Shown: positions 1-6,234, numbered from the stretch's first letter. The stretch: DNA of 14,693 nt from SZUA-451 sp034721895 (GCA_034721895.1 JAYEND010000098.1:1-14693), one strand, 5' to 3'. Made by a program: numbers and translations. The notes: generated by a model not told the origin, from the sequence alone.

Positions 1-858
1 CCCGCTTGCATCTGCAGTGATGAATGGTAGGTTTATTTCTGTCTCAGTTGCACTTGAAAGCTCTTTTTTCGCTGCTTCTGCTGCATCTCTGAGTCTCTGA
101 AGTGCCATAACATCAGCTTTAATATCGACACCTGTCTCACTCTTGAATTCACCGGCTACATAATCGATAATTCTATTATCAAAATCATCACCGCCGAGGA
201 ATGCATCTCCTCCTGTTGCCATCACTTCAACCACACCATCACCCGTCTCAAGAACGGTCACATCGAAAGTACCGCCACCAAGGTCATAAACGATAATCTG
301 CTCAGCATCCTTCTTGTCCAATCCATAAGAGAGTGCTGCTGCTGTTGGCTCATTGATAATACGAAGGACGTTTAAGCCTGCGATCGTTCCCGCCTCTTTG
401 GTTGCCTTTCTCTGTGCGTCATTGAAATATGCCGGTACTGTAATAACAGAATCTGTGATCGTTTCTCCCAGGTATCCTTCTGCATCCTCTTTGAGTTTCA
501 TCAAAATCTTTGCAGAAATTTCCTGTGGCGTATAAGTCTTTCCATCTACTTCAATCGCGCAGGCACCGTTTCTATCTATAATATGATAAAGCAATCTATC
601 TTTTGCCTCTTTCGCCTTCTCTTCATCACACATAAGGCCCATGATTCTCTTGATGGAGTAGATCGTCTTCTCTGGATTTGTTACCGCTTGTCTCTTTGCA
701 GTATCGCCGACAAGCACTTCACCTTTATCCGTATATGCTACGATTGAAGGTGTAGTATTTTTACCCTCTTTATTTGCAATGATCGCTGCTTCACCACGCT
801 CATATATGCTCATCGCAGAGTTTGTTGTACCTAAATCAATTCCTAAAACTTTTCCCAT
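1..858 (-). CDS. dnaK: Chaperone DnaK (Hsp70), N-terminal part
   Basis: ATP-dependent Hsp70 chaperone of the cytosol; works with GrpE (next gene upstream) and a J-protein. The visible 286 codons cover most of the nucleotide-binding domain: the N-terminal phosphate-1 motif reads GIDLGTTNS (residues 6-14), later come ITVPAYFNDAQR, INEPTAAALSYG and the phosphate-2 motif VYDLGGGTFDVT. The rest of the gene, including the substrate-binding domain, lies beyond the left edge. The start ATG is fixed by the conserved MGKVLGIDLGTTNS beginning and by a ribosome site AAAAGGAAA just upstream. The gene follows grpE after about 32 bases, so it is very likely co-transcribed from the grpE promoter. No frameshift seen. 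Confidence 0.97.
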   Translation of the reverse strand, partial: MGKVLGIDLGTTNSAMSIYERGEAAIIANKEGKNTTPSIVAYTDKGEVLVGDTAKRQAVTNPEKTIYSIKRIMGLMCDEEKAKEAKDRLLYHIIDRNGACAIEVDGKTYTPQEISAKILMKLKEDAEGYLGETITDSVITVPAYFNDAQRKATKEAGTIAGLNVLRIINEPTAAALSYGLDKKDAEQIIVYDLGGGTFDVTVLETGDGVVEVMATGGDAFLGGDDFDNRIIDYVAGEFKSETGVDIKADVMALQRLRDAAEAAKKELSSATETEINLPFITADASG

Positions 859-890
859 TCTATTTCCTTTTAAATTATTTTTTATTCCAG

Positions 891-1427
891 CTATTTTTTG
901 GTGCTTACCATTGAAGGTCTTAAGACTCTATCTTTGATCTTATAACCCTTCTGTAAAATATGAACAATGTGTCCGCTCTCATGCTCATCACTATCAACCT
1001 GCATAACAACCTGATGCAGATTCGGATCAAACTCACCTTCACAAAGGATCTCTTTGATATAGTTCTTTTCCAGTGTCTTCCTGAGCTGTTCATATGTCAG
1101 ATAGACGCCCTCTTTCATTTTCTCAAGTACTTCAGAAGCATTTTCTTCATCCGCTCCCTCGATCGCTGCCAAAGCCTGTTCGAATGAATCGATCACAGCC
1201 AATATATCTACCGCAAAACTCTCATTTGCATAAGAGACTGCCGCAGTTTTATCTTTCTCCAAACGCTTTTTAGTATTTTCGAAATCAGCGTGTGCACGAA
1301 GATATTTGTCTTTCCACTCGGCCACCTCTTCCTGTGCCTGAAGCAAAAGATCAGTATCCAACTCTTCTGAGCCACTCTGCCCTTCGATCTCTTCGGCGGA
1401 AAGCTCTTCTTCTTTCTCTTCGCCCAT
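891..1427 (-). CDS. grpE: Nucleotide exchange factor GrpE
   Basis: GrpE releases ADP from DnaK and acts as a dimer in the cytosol. The 178-residue length fits the family. The N-terminal ~35 residues are acidic and low-complexity (MGEEKEEELSAEEIEGQ), then a long helical segment (about 30-85, containing YLRAHADFENTKKRLEKDK) and a C-terminal beta domain with EFDPNLHQVVMQV and VLQ/ILQKGYKIKDRVLRPSMV, the GrpE signature. The ATG has an almost perfect ribosome site, AAGGAGGTG, 5 bases upstream, which decides this start over an ATG about 35 bases further upstream that is in another frame. hrcA, which precedes grpE in many Campylobacterota, is not here; grpE is the first gene after its own promoter, with dnaK following. 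Confidence 0.97.
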   Translation of the reverse strand: MGEEKEEELSAEEIEGQSGSEELDTDLLLQAQEEVAEWKDKYLRAHADFENTKKRLEKDKTAAVSYANESFAVDILAVIDSFEQALAAIEGADEENASEVLEKMKEGVYLTYEQLRKTLEKNYIKEILCEGEFDPNLHQVVMQVDSDEHESGHIVHILQKGYKIKDRVLRPSMVSTKK

Positions 1428-1494
1428 CGAAGCACCTCCTTTTTGTTTTCATTATTTTGCATTTATTCCATATCTCTTCTTAAATGCTTGGAGC

Positions 1495-1523
1495 ATTATA
1501 CAACATTGAGTTAAGTTTGTCAA
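1495..1523 (-). promoter_or_regulatory. Consensus sigma70-type promoter of grpE-dnaK
   Basis: On the minus strand TTGACA (1523-1518) is followed by exactly 17 bases and TATAAT (1500-1495). Both hexamers match consensus, which is unusual in Campylobacterota, where the -35 is normally weak. Transcription would start near 1488 and give a leader of about 60 bases before grpE. Confidence 0.85.
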
Positions 1524-1524
1524 G
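1505..1524. promoter_or_regulatory. HAIR-like inverted repeat over the grpE -35 box (possible HspR site)
   Basis: The plus strand reads ATTGAGT, six bases, TGTCAAG. The HspR-binding HAIR consensus (as known from other bacteria) is CTTGAGT-N7-ACTCAAG; this site matches 11 of 14 arm positions but with a 6-base spacer. It lies on the -35 hexamer and spacer, where a repressor would block RNA polymerase. HspR control of dnaK operons is established in Campylobacter and Helicobacter. Whether this site works is inference. No CIRCE element (TTAGCACTC-N9-GAGTGCTAA) was seen. Confidence 0.35.
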
Positions 1525-1552
1525 TAAAGTTGAATAGTATTACAAAATAAAG

Positions 1553-1571
1553 TTTAGTCTATTTGACTAAA
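1553..1571. repeat. Perfect 7-bp inverted repeat upstream of the grpE promoter
   Basis: TTTAGTC, five bases, GACTAAA. It sits about 30 bp upstream of the grpE -35 box, so it could be a regulator site. It has no T-run on either side that would make it a terminator. Function unknown. Confidence 0.4.
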
Positions 1572-1743
1572 GTATGGTATATGGCCTTAAATATCCCATG
1601 TTATTGGTGCTTGCCAGGCCTATATGACAGATAAAGCCATTGTAAAAATAGATATTCTTGCGGAAACAGATACAAAAATTTGGTATTTTGACCTGATCTG
1701 AATAGTTAATAGGGATGAGTTTAGAAGTAAAAAAAGGGGAGGT
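1572..1743. other. Spacer between rpsO terminator and grpE upstream region
   Basis: About 170 AT-rich bases with no convincing gene. A 36-codon open stretch on the plus strand around 1600-1710 (ending ...DTKIWYFDLI) looks somewhat protein-like, but has a stop just upstream, no ribosome site, and was not recognised; it could be the relic of a lost gene (hrcA often sits next to grpE, but this fragment is not recognisably HrcA). Confidence 0.4.
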
Positions 1744-1781
1744 AAAAAAATAGAGTATCAAACTGCCCGAAGGCAATTTGA
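1744..1781 (-). terminator. Rho-independent terminator of rpsO
   Basis: On the minus strand a 10-bp stem (one G-T wobble) TCAAATTGCC / GGCAGTTTGA is closed by a C(UUCG)G tetraloop, the most stable loop type, immediately after the rpsO stop codon. A run of seven T follows 8 bases after the stem, which is further than ideal. Confidence 0.7.
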
Positions 1782-1782
1782 A

Positions 1783-2052
1783 TTAGCTTCTGAGACCAAG
1801 ATCTTCTTTGATCGTATTGTATCGTGCAAAGTCAACATTTCTGAGGTATCTCATCAATCTTCTTCTCTGTCCGACAAGTTTCAAAAGACCAAGTCTTGAA
1901 GAGTGGTCTTTTTTGTTTGTTTTAAGGTGATCTGTCAGATAGGTGATTCTTTCTGTCAGTAATGCAACCTGAACTTCTGTAGAACCGGTATCGTTCTCGC
2001 CTCTTGAGTATTTCGCAATAATTTCTTGCTTTTTCGCCTTATCCAAAGCCAT
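1783..2052 (-). CDS. rpsO: 30S ribosomal protein S15
   Basis: Small-subunit protein that binds 16S rRNA helices 20-22 early in assembly. The 89-residue product beginning MALDKAKKQEIIAKY has the usual family length and carries the S15 signature region: GSTEVQVALLTERI (residues 23-36), KDHSSRLGLLKLVGQRRRLM (48-67) and YLRNVDFARYN. The frame stays open 42 codons further upstream, but ATG 2052 is chosen because it matches the universal S15 N-terminus and is preceded by AGGAGG at 7-8 bases spacing. Single-gene unit: own extended -10 promoter upstream and a UUCG hairpin right after the stop. Confidence 0.97.
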   Translation of the reverse strand: MALDKAKKQEIIAKYSRGENDTGSTEVQVALLTERITYLTDHLKTNKKDHSSRLGLLKLVGQRRRLMRYLRNVDFARYNTIKEDLGLRS

Positions 2053-2119
2053 AGTGACCTCCTGATCGGTAATTAAATTTTCTTTGTCAAGCATAAGCCT
2101 GACTGGAATTGGAACAGCA

Positions 2120-2125
2120 ATCATA
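2120..2125 (-). promoter_or_regulatory. Extended -10 box of rpsO
   Basis: Minus strand TGATATGAT: TG-n followed by TATGAT, with T-rich DNA upstream (GTTTTTATCTTTTTG) and no recognisable -35. This is the typical Campylobacterota promoter form. Leader about 60 bases. Confidence 0.55.
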
Positions 2126-2172
2126 TCACAAAAAGATAAAAACGGGCTAAAACAGGATATTCCGAAATTCAC

Positions 2173-2201
2173 TTGCAATTTTAATCTAATAAGAGTAATA
2201 T
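2173..2201 (+). promoter_or_regulatory. Likely promoter of the Rrf2 - DHH pair
   Basis: TTGCAA (2173-2178), 17 bases, TAATAT (2196-2201). Each hexamer matches 4 of 6 consensus positions. The start site would be near 2208, about 17 bases before the Rrf2 ATG. Confidence 0.5.
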
Positions 2202-2205
2202 ACTC
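2193..2205. promoter_or_regulatory. Palindrome over the Rrf2 -10 box (candidate autoregulatory operator)
   Basis: GAGTA-ATA-TACTC, 5-bp arms with a 3-base centre, covering the proposed -10 of the downstream regulator gene. Rrf2 proteins bind short dyads and often repress their own genes, so self-control is plausible but unproven. Confidence 0.45.
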
Positions 2206-2224
2206 CTAATTATAAAGGATTTAG

Positions 2225-2623
2225 ATGCTACTAACACGTGCAAGCGAATATGCCCTGCTCTCGCTGGATAAGATCCGAAAATCAGACAAGCCCATTGGTG
2301 CAGAACAGCTCGCAAATGAACTTAACATACCCAAAAGTTTTTTAGCCAAGATCATGCAGAGTCTGGCAAAACAGGATATCCTGGAATCAAGAAAAGGTGC
2401 CCATGGCGGATTTTTTCTAGCTAAAAACCTGGATGAAATAACCCTCTACGACGTCATCACGGCAGCAGAGGGAAAGGCACCCGCTGTTCTGGACTGTACA
2501 CAATATATAGACTCCTGCCCCAGCGGTGCGATCGGCACTTGTGTCATCTCCCCTTTCCTGAGCCGTTTCCAAGGCAAGATCGATGACTTTCTAATGAACC
2601 TGACACTCAAGGACATCCTTTGA
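2225..2623 (+). CDS. Rrf2-family transcriptional regulator with three cluster-ligand cysteines
   Basis: DNA-binding regulator of the IscR/NsrR/RirA/CymR family. The N-terminal ~60 residues form the winged helix (MLLTRASEYALLSL is typical of the family; recognition helix region IPKSFLAKIMQSLAKQDILESRKGAHGGFFLA). C91, C98 and C106 lie at the positions where IscR, NsrR and RirA bind an Fe-S cluster, with spacing C-x6-C-x7-C. The spacing is not identical to that of classical IscR (as I recall it, x5-x5), so which signal it senses (Fe-S status, NO or iron) cannot be decided. A ribosome site AAGGA precedes the ATG. The stop overlaps the next start by one base (TGATG), so the pair is co-translated. 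The palindrome over its own -10 box suggests autoregulation. Confidence 0.9.
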   Translation: MLLTRASEYALLSLDKIRKSDKPIGAEQLANELNIPKSFLAKIMQSLAKQDILESRKGAHGGFFLAKNLDEITLYDVITAAEGKAPAVLDCTQYIDSCPSGAIGTCVISPFLSRFQGKIDDFLMNLTLKDIL

Positions 2624-3672
2624 TGAAAAGAGTTTATCACCTTTCCCATATCGATCTGGACGGCTACGGCTGCCAGTATCTGACCACCCGCTGTTTTGAT
2701 ACTATCGAGTGCTACAATGCCAATTACGGCCCTGAAGTAAAAGCCAGGCTCGAAGAGATCGTCAAAAAGACCGAACAGGACAAATTTCTTCATGGCAATA
2801 ACGACGAAGCACTCATTCTGATCACAGACCTTAATCTCACCACCAAGGAGGCAGGTTGGATAGAGAAAGAGGCAATGCGTATTGGCGCCAAACTTCAACT
2901 GCTTGATCATCATGGGACAGGAGCGCAGGCAGCTGAACGATTTGCCTGGTATAAACTCGACACTACACGCTGTGCGACACTCATCACGTATGACTGGCTG
3001 CAGCAGCATTATAGTTTTGATCAAAATAATGAACTGGCTACAATCGTCCAGGCGATCAATGCAATCGATATCTGGATAAGTGACGACGAACTCTTCGAGT
3101 TTGGCAAAGTCTGTCTGGGGATGATCTCAGGGGCACGGGAAGTGAACCGCATCCTCTTTCCTGCTGAAGATAGAGCCCTCAAACTCAGCCTTATCGAAAA
3201 GGCCCGTACACTCGTTACAGAAGATGAGGGAAATATCCTCCTCGATGACGCCCTGCACCCTGCAAAAAAAGCCTTTTTTATTGAGGATAAAAATGACACC
3301 AAAGACAATCTTGTCGCCAACTACGTCACTAATCTCCTCAGTCAGGACAAGACACGGCTGACTATCAACTACCGTGGATACAAGGGCTTGCTTGGCTACA
3401 ATGTCGGTAACAGTTCATTGATCGGAAATGCCTTCCTCATCAGCAACCCCGACTATGATTTCTATATGGATGTCAACTTTCGCGGGCACTTCTCCCTCAG
3501 AAGCAACGACAAACTCAATGTCTCAAAAATGGCAGCTGAGATCGGCAACGGCGGCGGGCACCCCAATGCCAGCGGCGGCAAAATCGAGAACTATAAAGAC
3601 TCGTTTGTCTATAGCAATGTGAAAACCTTTGTCCAGAATTACATTGACGGAAAGACGGAAAATAACGCCTAA
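2623..3672 (+). CDS. DHH/DHHA1-family phosphoesterase (NrnA-like)
   Basis: Predicted metal-dependent phosphoesterase of the DHH superfamily. Characterised relatives (NrnA, GdpP) hydrolyse short oligoribonucleotides, pAp or cyclic di-nucleotide products. Visible motifs, counted from ATG 2623: SHIDLDGYG (8-16, motif I with D11 and D13), ITDLNLT (67-73, D69), LLDHHGTG (93-100, the DHH triad D95 H96 H97), and the C-terminal DHHA1 substrate motif GGGHPNASGG (310-319). 349 residues, a normal length. A TTG one codon earlier would also be in frame; ATG is preferred because it forms a TGATG overlap with the Rrf2 stop. An AAGGA lies about 9 bases upstream. No N-terminal PAS, GGDEF or membrane segment, so it is not a GdpP. 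The exact substrate cannot be read from sequence. Coupling to an Fe-S type Rrf2 regulator suggests control by iron, NO or redox state. Confidence 0.88.
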   Translation: MKRVYHLSHIDLDGYGCQYLTTRCFDTIECYNANYGPEVKARLEEIVKKTEQDKFLHGNNDEALILITDLNLTTKEAGWIEKEAMRIGAKLQLLDHHGTGAQAAERFAWYKLDTTRCATLITYDWLQQHYSFDQNNELATIVQAINAIDIWISDDELFEFGKVCLGMISGAREVNRILFPAEDRALKLSLIEKARTLVTEDEGNILLDDALHPAKKAFFIEDKNDTKDNLVANYVTNLLSQDKTRLTINYRGYKGLLGYNVGNSSLIGNAFLISNPDYDFYMDVNFRGHFSLRSNDKLNVSKMAAEIGNGGGHPNASGGKIENYKDSFVYSNVKTFVQNYIDGKTENNA

Positions 3673-3679
3673 CGTTATT
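3661..3679. repeat. Inverted repeat across the DHH-gene stop codon
   Basis: AATAACG, five bases, CGTTATT. It could form a weak 7-bp hairpin at the end of the transcript but no T-run follows, so it is a poor terminator. The rest of the 220-base spacer up to 3892 holds a short GCTCG/CGAGC hairpin (3731-3746) and a 12-bp direct repeat CTTCAGTTGCTA (3758-3769 and 3845-3856), but no recognised gene. Confidence 0.4.
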
Positions 3680-3892
3680 CTAAAGCCACAGGGAGGATAA
3701 TATCAACCATAAAATGGTAAATTAACCTCAGCTCGGTAAGTCGAGCCCTATACTGCACTTCAGTTGCTAATAATAGAATACCCATTAATCATCGTTATTA
3801 AATCTAGTCACTAAAAAATCCCATTACACATACATTGCACATATCTTCAGTTGCTATTCAACAAATATTTCTACTTGATATAAGGAAAGAGT

Positions 3893-4291
3893 ATGCGCAT
3901 AGCACTTTTTTTCATATTGGGTGTCGCTCTGCTTCAGGCAGAGACCATCAACCAGCTTATCGATCGGTCACTCAAAAACCATCGTTCTCTCAAAGCGATA
4001 GAGCTGCGCATAAGTGCAAGCGATGAATATATTGCAAAAAGTCGCAACTTTGACAATCCGAATCTCTCGTTGACAGTCAATGATATCCAGTTTGATGACA
4101 TTTCCAATCGTTCCCTGGAAGCGATGCAATGGACAGCGATCAGGGTCAAACAAAAATTCCCCTGGTTTGGAAAACGAGATGCCAAAACAGAAAAAAGGAG
4201 ATCAGGAAGGGGTATTAAGCTAAGAAATTATCCATTTATTAATGTACCGCACCTGGAAGTGGAGACTTCAGTCCAAGGCTCGGAAAAATAA
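3893..4291 (+). pseudogene. Truncated TolC-family outer-membrane efflux protein (remnant)
   Basis: The first ~100 residues look like the start of a TolC/CusC-type outer-membrane channel: signal peptide MRIALFFILGVALLQA, then the usual opening helix TINQLIDRSLKNHRSLKAIELRISASDEYIAKSR, NPNLSLTVNDIQF and VKQKFPWFGKRDAK. TolC proteins are normally over 400 residues; here the frame leaves the family at about residue 101 (KRRSGRGIKL...) and stops at 132, so the second helical part of the first repeat and the entire second repeat are missing. I see no continuation in the other forward frames downstream, which suggests a deletion rather than a simple frameshift. An 8-bp direct repeat AAGGAGAT (4195-4202 and 4299-4306) flanks the odd tail. 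Ribosome site AAGGAAAG precedes the ATG. The FPWFGKRD wording resembles heavy-metal (Cu/Ag) efflux channels; this is inference. Confidence 0.72.
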
Positions 4292-4309
4292 TGAATACAA
4301 GGAGATAAG

Positions 4310-4765
4310 ATGCCAAATCTGAAAAGAACCATACTTTTGGTCACGCTTCTGACCGCTGCCTTCATCATGGTAGGCTGCAGCGACAAAGAAGACGACAAAG
4401 TATCCCTCACTGAAAGCGGTATGAAATGCGGAGCGGGAAAATGCGGTACCAGTATGGTGGATGGAAATTCGGTCGTAGCCAAGAAAAAGAAAAACATACT
4501 TTCCCAAATGCGCAGGGACGATCCCCGAAAAGATTGTGTCATCAAGGCAAATTCAAACAAAGCACTTTATGACTGTGTCCGAGATCCAAAAAGCAAACGT
4601 CTGACCACCAAATGCGGCAATGCGAACGATGACATCACCATGAAATGCGGTGCGGGGAAATGCAGCTCCGGAATGTCGAAACCAAAAGTACCACCCAAGC
4701 CGGAATCTGTCAAACCTGAACCAGTCATGAAATGTGCCGCGGGAAAATGCAGCGGCGGGAAGTAA
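4310..4765 (+). CDS. Cysteine-rich lipoprotein with three MKCxAGKC motifs, putative metal binding
   Basis: 151 residues. Residues 1-23 are a lipoprotein signal (basic start, hydrophobic stretch, lipobox MVGC with C23), so the mature protein should be lipid-anchored in the periplasm or outer membrane. After the anchor come three near-identical motifs: MKCGAGKCG (38-46), MKCGAGKCS (111-119) and MKCAAGKCS (140-148), plus C76, C89 and C102, giving nine cysteines in the mature chain. Between motifs the chain is charged, then proline/lysine-rich (KPKVPPKPESVKPEPV, 124-139), probably a flexible linker. Repeated K-C-G-x-G-K-C-G motifs recall the EGKCG repeats of copper-buffering bufferin/HvfA-like peptides; no BufB/BufC-type partner is in the window. 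It lies 18 bases after the truncated efflux gene with a strong AAGGAGAT site, consistent with a former metal-efflux operon. Function is inferred. Confidence 0.75.
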   Translation: MPNLKRTILLVTLLTAAFIMVGCSDKEDDKVSLTESGMKCGAGKCGTSMVDGNSVVAKKKKNILSQMRRDDPRKDCVIKANSNKALYDCVRDPKSKRLTTKCGNANDDITMKCGAGKCSSGMSKPKVPPKPESVKPEPVMKCAAGKCSGGK

Positions 4766-4820
4766 ATCGGTGAATAAATTGAGATTGGGGAACCAGTCTG
4801 ATTAGTGTTTCAATACTTAC

Positions 4821-4846
4821 TCCAAGCTCCGTATATGCAGCTTGGA
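4821..4846. terminator. Hairpin between convergent genes, possible two-way terminator
   Basis: TCCAAGCT, ten bases, AGCTTGGA: a perfect 8-bp stem between the end of the rightward lipoprotein gene and the end of the leftward DUF4382 gene. Position suits a shared terminator, but no clear T-run on either strand, so termination efficiency is uncertain. Confidence 0.5.
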
Positions 4847-4863
4847 ACATGAAACTAAGGTGT

Positions 4864-5907
4864 TTAGTCTGTAGTATTCACGTCAATAGATGTTTCTGTT
4901 GCTTTGGAGACGATGACACCATTTTCATCGGCACCCTTTTCCATATCGACAACAACAGGGTTAGTATTTTCAGTACCTGCTGGATAGTTTACAGTTACAA
5001 GATCATAGGCTCCTGCTTTCAGGAAGGACAACGTAAAATTTCCATCAGTCATATTAACATCAGTGCTACTGACAGCATTTGTGAAAAACACCCCGTCACT
5101 GTTTCCACTCACTTCATCTCCTTCTGGATAGGTATTGTCATAGGTACCATGTTCGTAAGCATAAACAGACAAATCATTTTCTTTTTCAGGGTAATTTTCC
5201 ATATCAACCACCGTCCCCTTTATCGTACCTGAAAGTTCAGTAACAACCAGTCGGATGACAGGTTTCAGCAGATATTTTCCACTCTTTCCTGCAACGACGA
5301 TCGATTTTTCCACATTAAAATCTGCCGTAATTTCGATTTGCGCATTAGCAGTAATTTCAAATTTACCTTTACCTTTATATCCACTTTGTCCTCCGCTTGG
5401 TACGAACAAGGGTACTGACCATTCTTCTCCATTATCATCTTCAAATACTATATTGCAGCCGGGATTGCTTTTAACTTTTCCGTTTCTTTCTGCTGCATCC
5501 AACTTAAAACGGATCTCTTTATAGTGCCCCACTGGCAATATAAAGTTTCCCAGGTGAAGTGAATGGCCATCCTGAAGTTCGAGCAGGTTGAATGTCTGAG
5601 GTTCAAACTTATCATTTTCAAATTCATCATTTTCAAACTCAAATTCATTGACATCGGTCCACTTGCCATTATAGTTAAACTCAATACCTGTAACTCTGAT
5701 ATTAACAGCTATTGGTTCGTCAGGCAACCGTGGCTTTGCATCAGTGATACTGAGCGACATAACACCGGTTTCAGTCTTCGTAGAAGGCGTAGAAGGCGTA
5801 TAGCCTGAGGTAGTTCCAGAAGAAGAACTGCTTCCTCCACATCCGGCAATCAATGTGATGATCGCAAACGACAATACTATCCCGGCAATTTTGTGTATTC
5901 TTTTCAT
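4864..5907 (-). CDS. DUF4382-domain lipoprotein
   Basis: 347 residues. A lipoprotein signal ends in LIAGC with C23, followed by a serine/glycine/threonine-rich tether (24-47). The DUF4382 domain begins at about residue 48 with GVMSLSITDAKPRLPDEPIAVNIRVTGIEF, the family's typical TDA opening strand, and runs to about 225, including LPVGHYKEIRFKLD. The remaining ~115 residues (LSGTIKGTVVD ... DGNFTLSFLKAGAYDLVTVNY) resemble a carboxypeptidase-regulatory-like beta sandwich. It should be a lipid-anchored envelope protein; biochemical role unknown. A small acidic tandem repeat (FENDE/FENDK) occupies residues 88-101. Start ATG has AAAAGGAT upstream. The leader carries a cyclic-di-GMP-I riboswitch candidate, so expression probably follows c-di-GMP level, which fits a surface or adhesion role. 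A TATAAT at 5930-5925 lies too close to the ATG to be a comfortable promoter. Confidence 0.85.
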   Translation of the reverse strand: MKRIHKIAGIVLSFAIITLIAGCGGSSSSSGTTSGYTPSTPSTKTETGVMSLSITDAKPRLPDEPIAVNIRVTGIEFNYNGKWTDVNEFEFENDEFENDKFEPQTFNLLELQDGHSLHLGNFILPVGHYKEIRFKLDAAERNGKVKSNPGCNIVFEDDNGEEWSVPLFVPSGGQSGYKGKGKFEITANAQIEITADFNVEKSIVVAGKSGKYLLKPVIRLVVTELSGTIKGTVVDMENYPEKENDLSVYAYEHGTYDNTYPEGDEVSGNSDGVFFTNAVSSTDVNMTDGNFTLSFLKAGAYDLVTVNYPAGTENTNPVVVDMEKGADENGVIVSKATETSIDVNTTD

Positions 5908-5961
5908 TATTTATCCTTTTGATTATTATAAATTGTAGCGAAAAATGCAATAATGATGTAG

Positions 5962-6040
5962 ATTTGGCAACCTGGCGATCTCAATCACTAAGACCCATGG
6001 CTTTCCGTCCCTGCTTCACAACAAGTTTGGCGCAACAAAT
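5962..6040 (-). promoter_or_regulatory. Cyclic-di-GMP-I (GEMM-I) riboswitch aptamer upstream of the DUF4382 gene
   Basis: Read on the minus strand, the 79 bases show the class-I c-di-GMP aptamer layout. P1 can form from AUUUG (6040-6036) and CAAAU (5966-5962). The first hairpin has G-CC-AAAC, a stem CUUGUU/AGCAGG closed by a GUGA (GNRA) tetraloop (6019-6016), then GGGACGGAAAGCC (6011-5999), matching the family string GGGACGCAAAGCC except for one base. The second hairpin is AUGGGUCUUA ... GAUCGCCAGGUUGCC, matching the family's GGGUC...GCCxGGUUGCC ending. The one change (C to G after GACG) is compensated: the partner G before CAAAC is C here, so the pair equivalent to G21-C46 of the Vc2 aptamer is swapped, while the ligand-contacting G20 is kept. 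The remaining 54 bases to the ATG would be the expression platform; no clear terminator is seen, so control of translation is more likely. Confidence 0.82.
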
Positions 6041-6098
6041 AATATTTTTGTAGAACTATGCCGTAATTCTATACCTTATATAATTAAAATAACCTTTA

Positions 6099-6127
6099 AG
6101 GGCACCTCTAATAATAGGTGATACCCT
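6099..6127. repeat. Interrupted inverted repeat upstream of the riboswitch
   Basis: AGGG-CACCT, eight bases, AGGTG-ATA-CCCT: a 9-bp stem with a 3-base bulge. It lies upstream of any plausible riboswitch promoter (TATAAG at 6080-6075 or TATAGAAT at 6073-6066 on the minus strand) and upstream of the HAD gene promoter. A regulator site or a stray hairpin; otherwise the 5908-6234 spacer holds only the riboswitch and the two promoters. Confidence 0.35.
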
Positions 6128-6207
6128 AAAAAAGATAAATCAAAATATTTTTACAATATATTCTATTGTATTTATTGGAGCATTATTTGGGATAAGCTAA
6201 GTAGAGA

Positions 6208-6213
6208 TATAAT
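6208..6213 (+). promoter_or_regulatory. -10 box of the HAD phosphatase gene
   Basis: Perfect TATAAT 21 bases before the ATG, no good -35 (TTTGGG 16 bases upstream is a weak candidate). Confidence 0.5.
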
Positions 6214-6234
6214 GACAAAAAATTCCGAGGCAGC

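Noticed and set aside
1208..1462. 84-codon frame overlapping the grpE start
   Set aside because: Same DNA as grpE in another frame, very basic unlikely product, no ribosome site; the AGGAGG belongs to the grpE ATG.
1600..1710. 36-codon plus-strand open stretch ending in KIWYFDLI
   Set aside because: Reads like protein but has an upstream stop, no ribosome site and no recognised family; too little to call a gene or pseudogene.
2053..2178. 42-codon N-terminal extension of rpsO
   Set aside because: S15 always starts near MALDK; the extension runs through the promoter region and the AGGAGG site lies before the inner ATG.
2446..3024. 192-codon open frame on the minus strand opposite Rrf2 and DHH genes
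   Set aside because: Fully antisense to two clearly recognised genes, no family resemblance, no ribosome site; a shadow frame.
3667..3769. Possible integron attC-like site (GCCTAAC after the DHH gene)
   Set aside because: GCCTAAC fits the RYYYAAC core, but no matching GTTRRRY partner with inverted arms was found downstream and there is no integrase or cassette array.
5925..5930. TATAAT on the minus strand just before the DUF4382 gene as main promoter
   Set aside because: A start about 7 bases downstream would fall inside the ribosome site and the riboswitch would be bypassed; more likely chance in AT-rich DNA.
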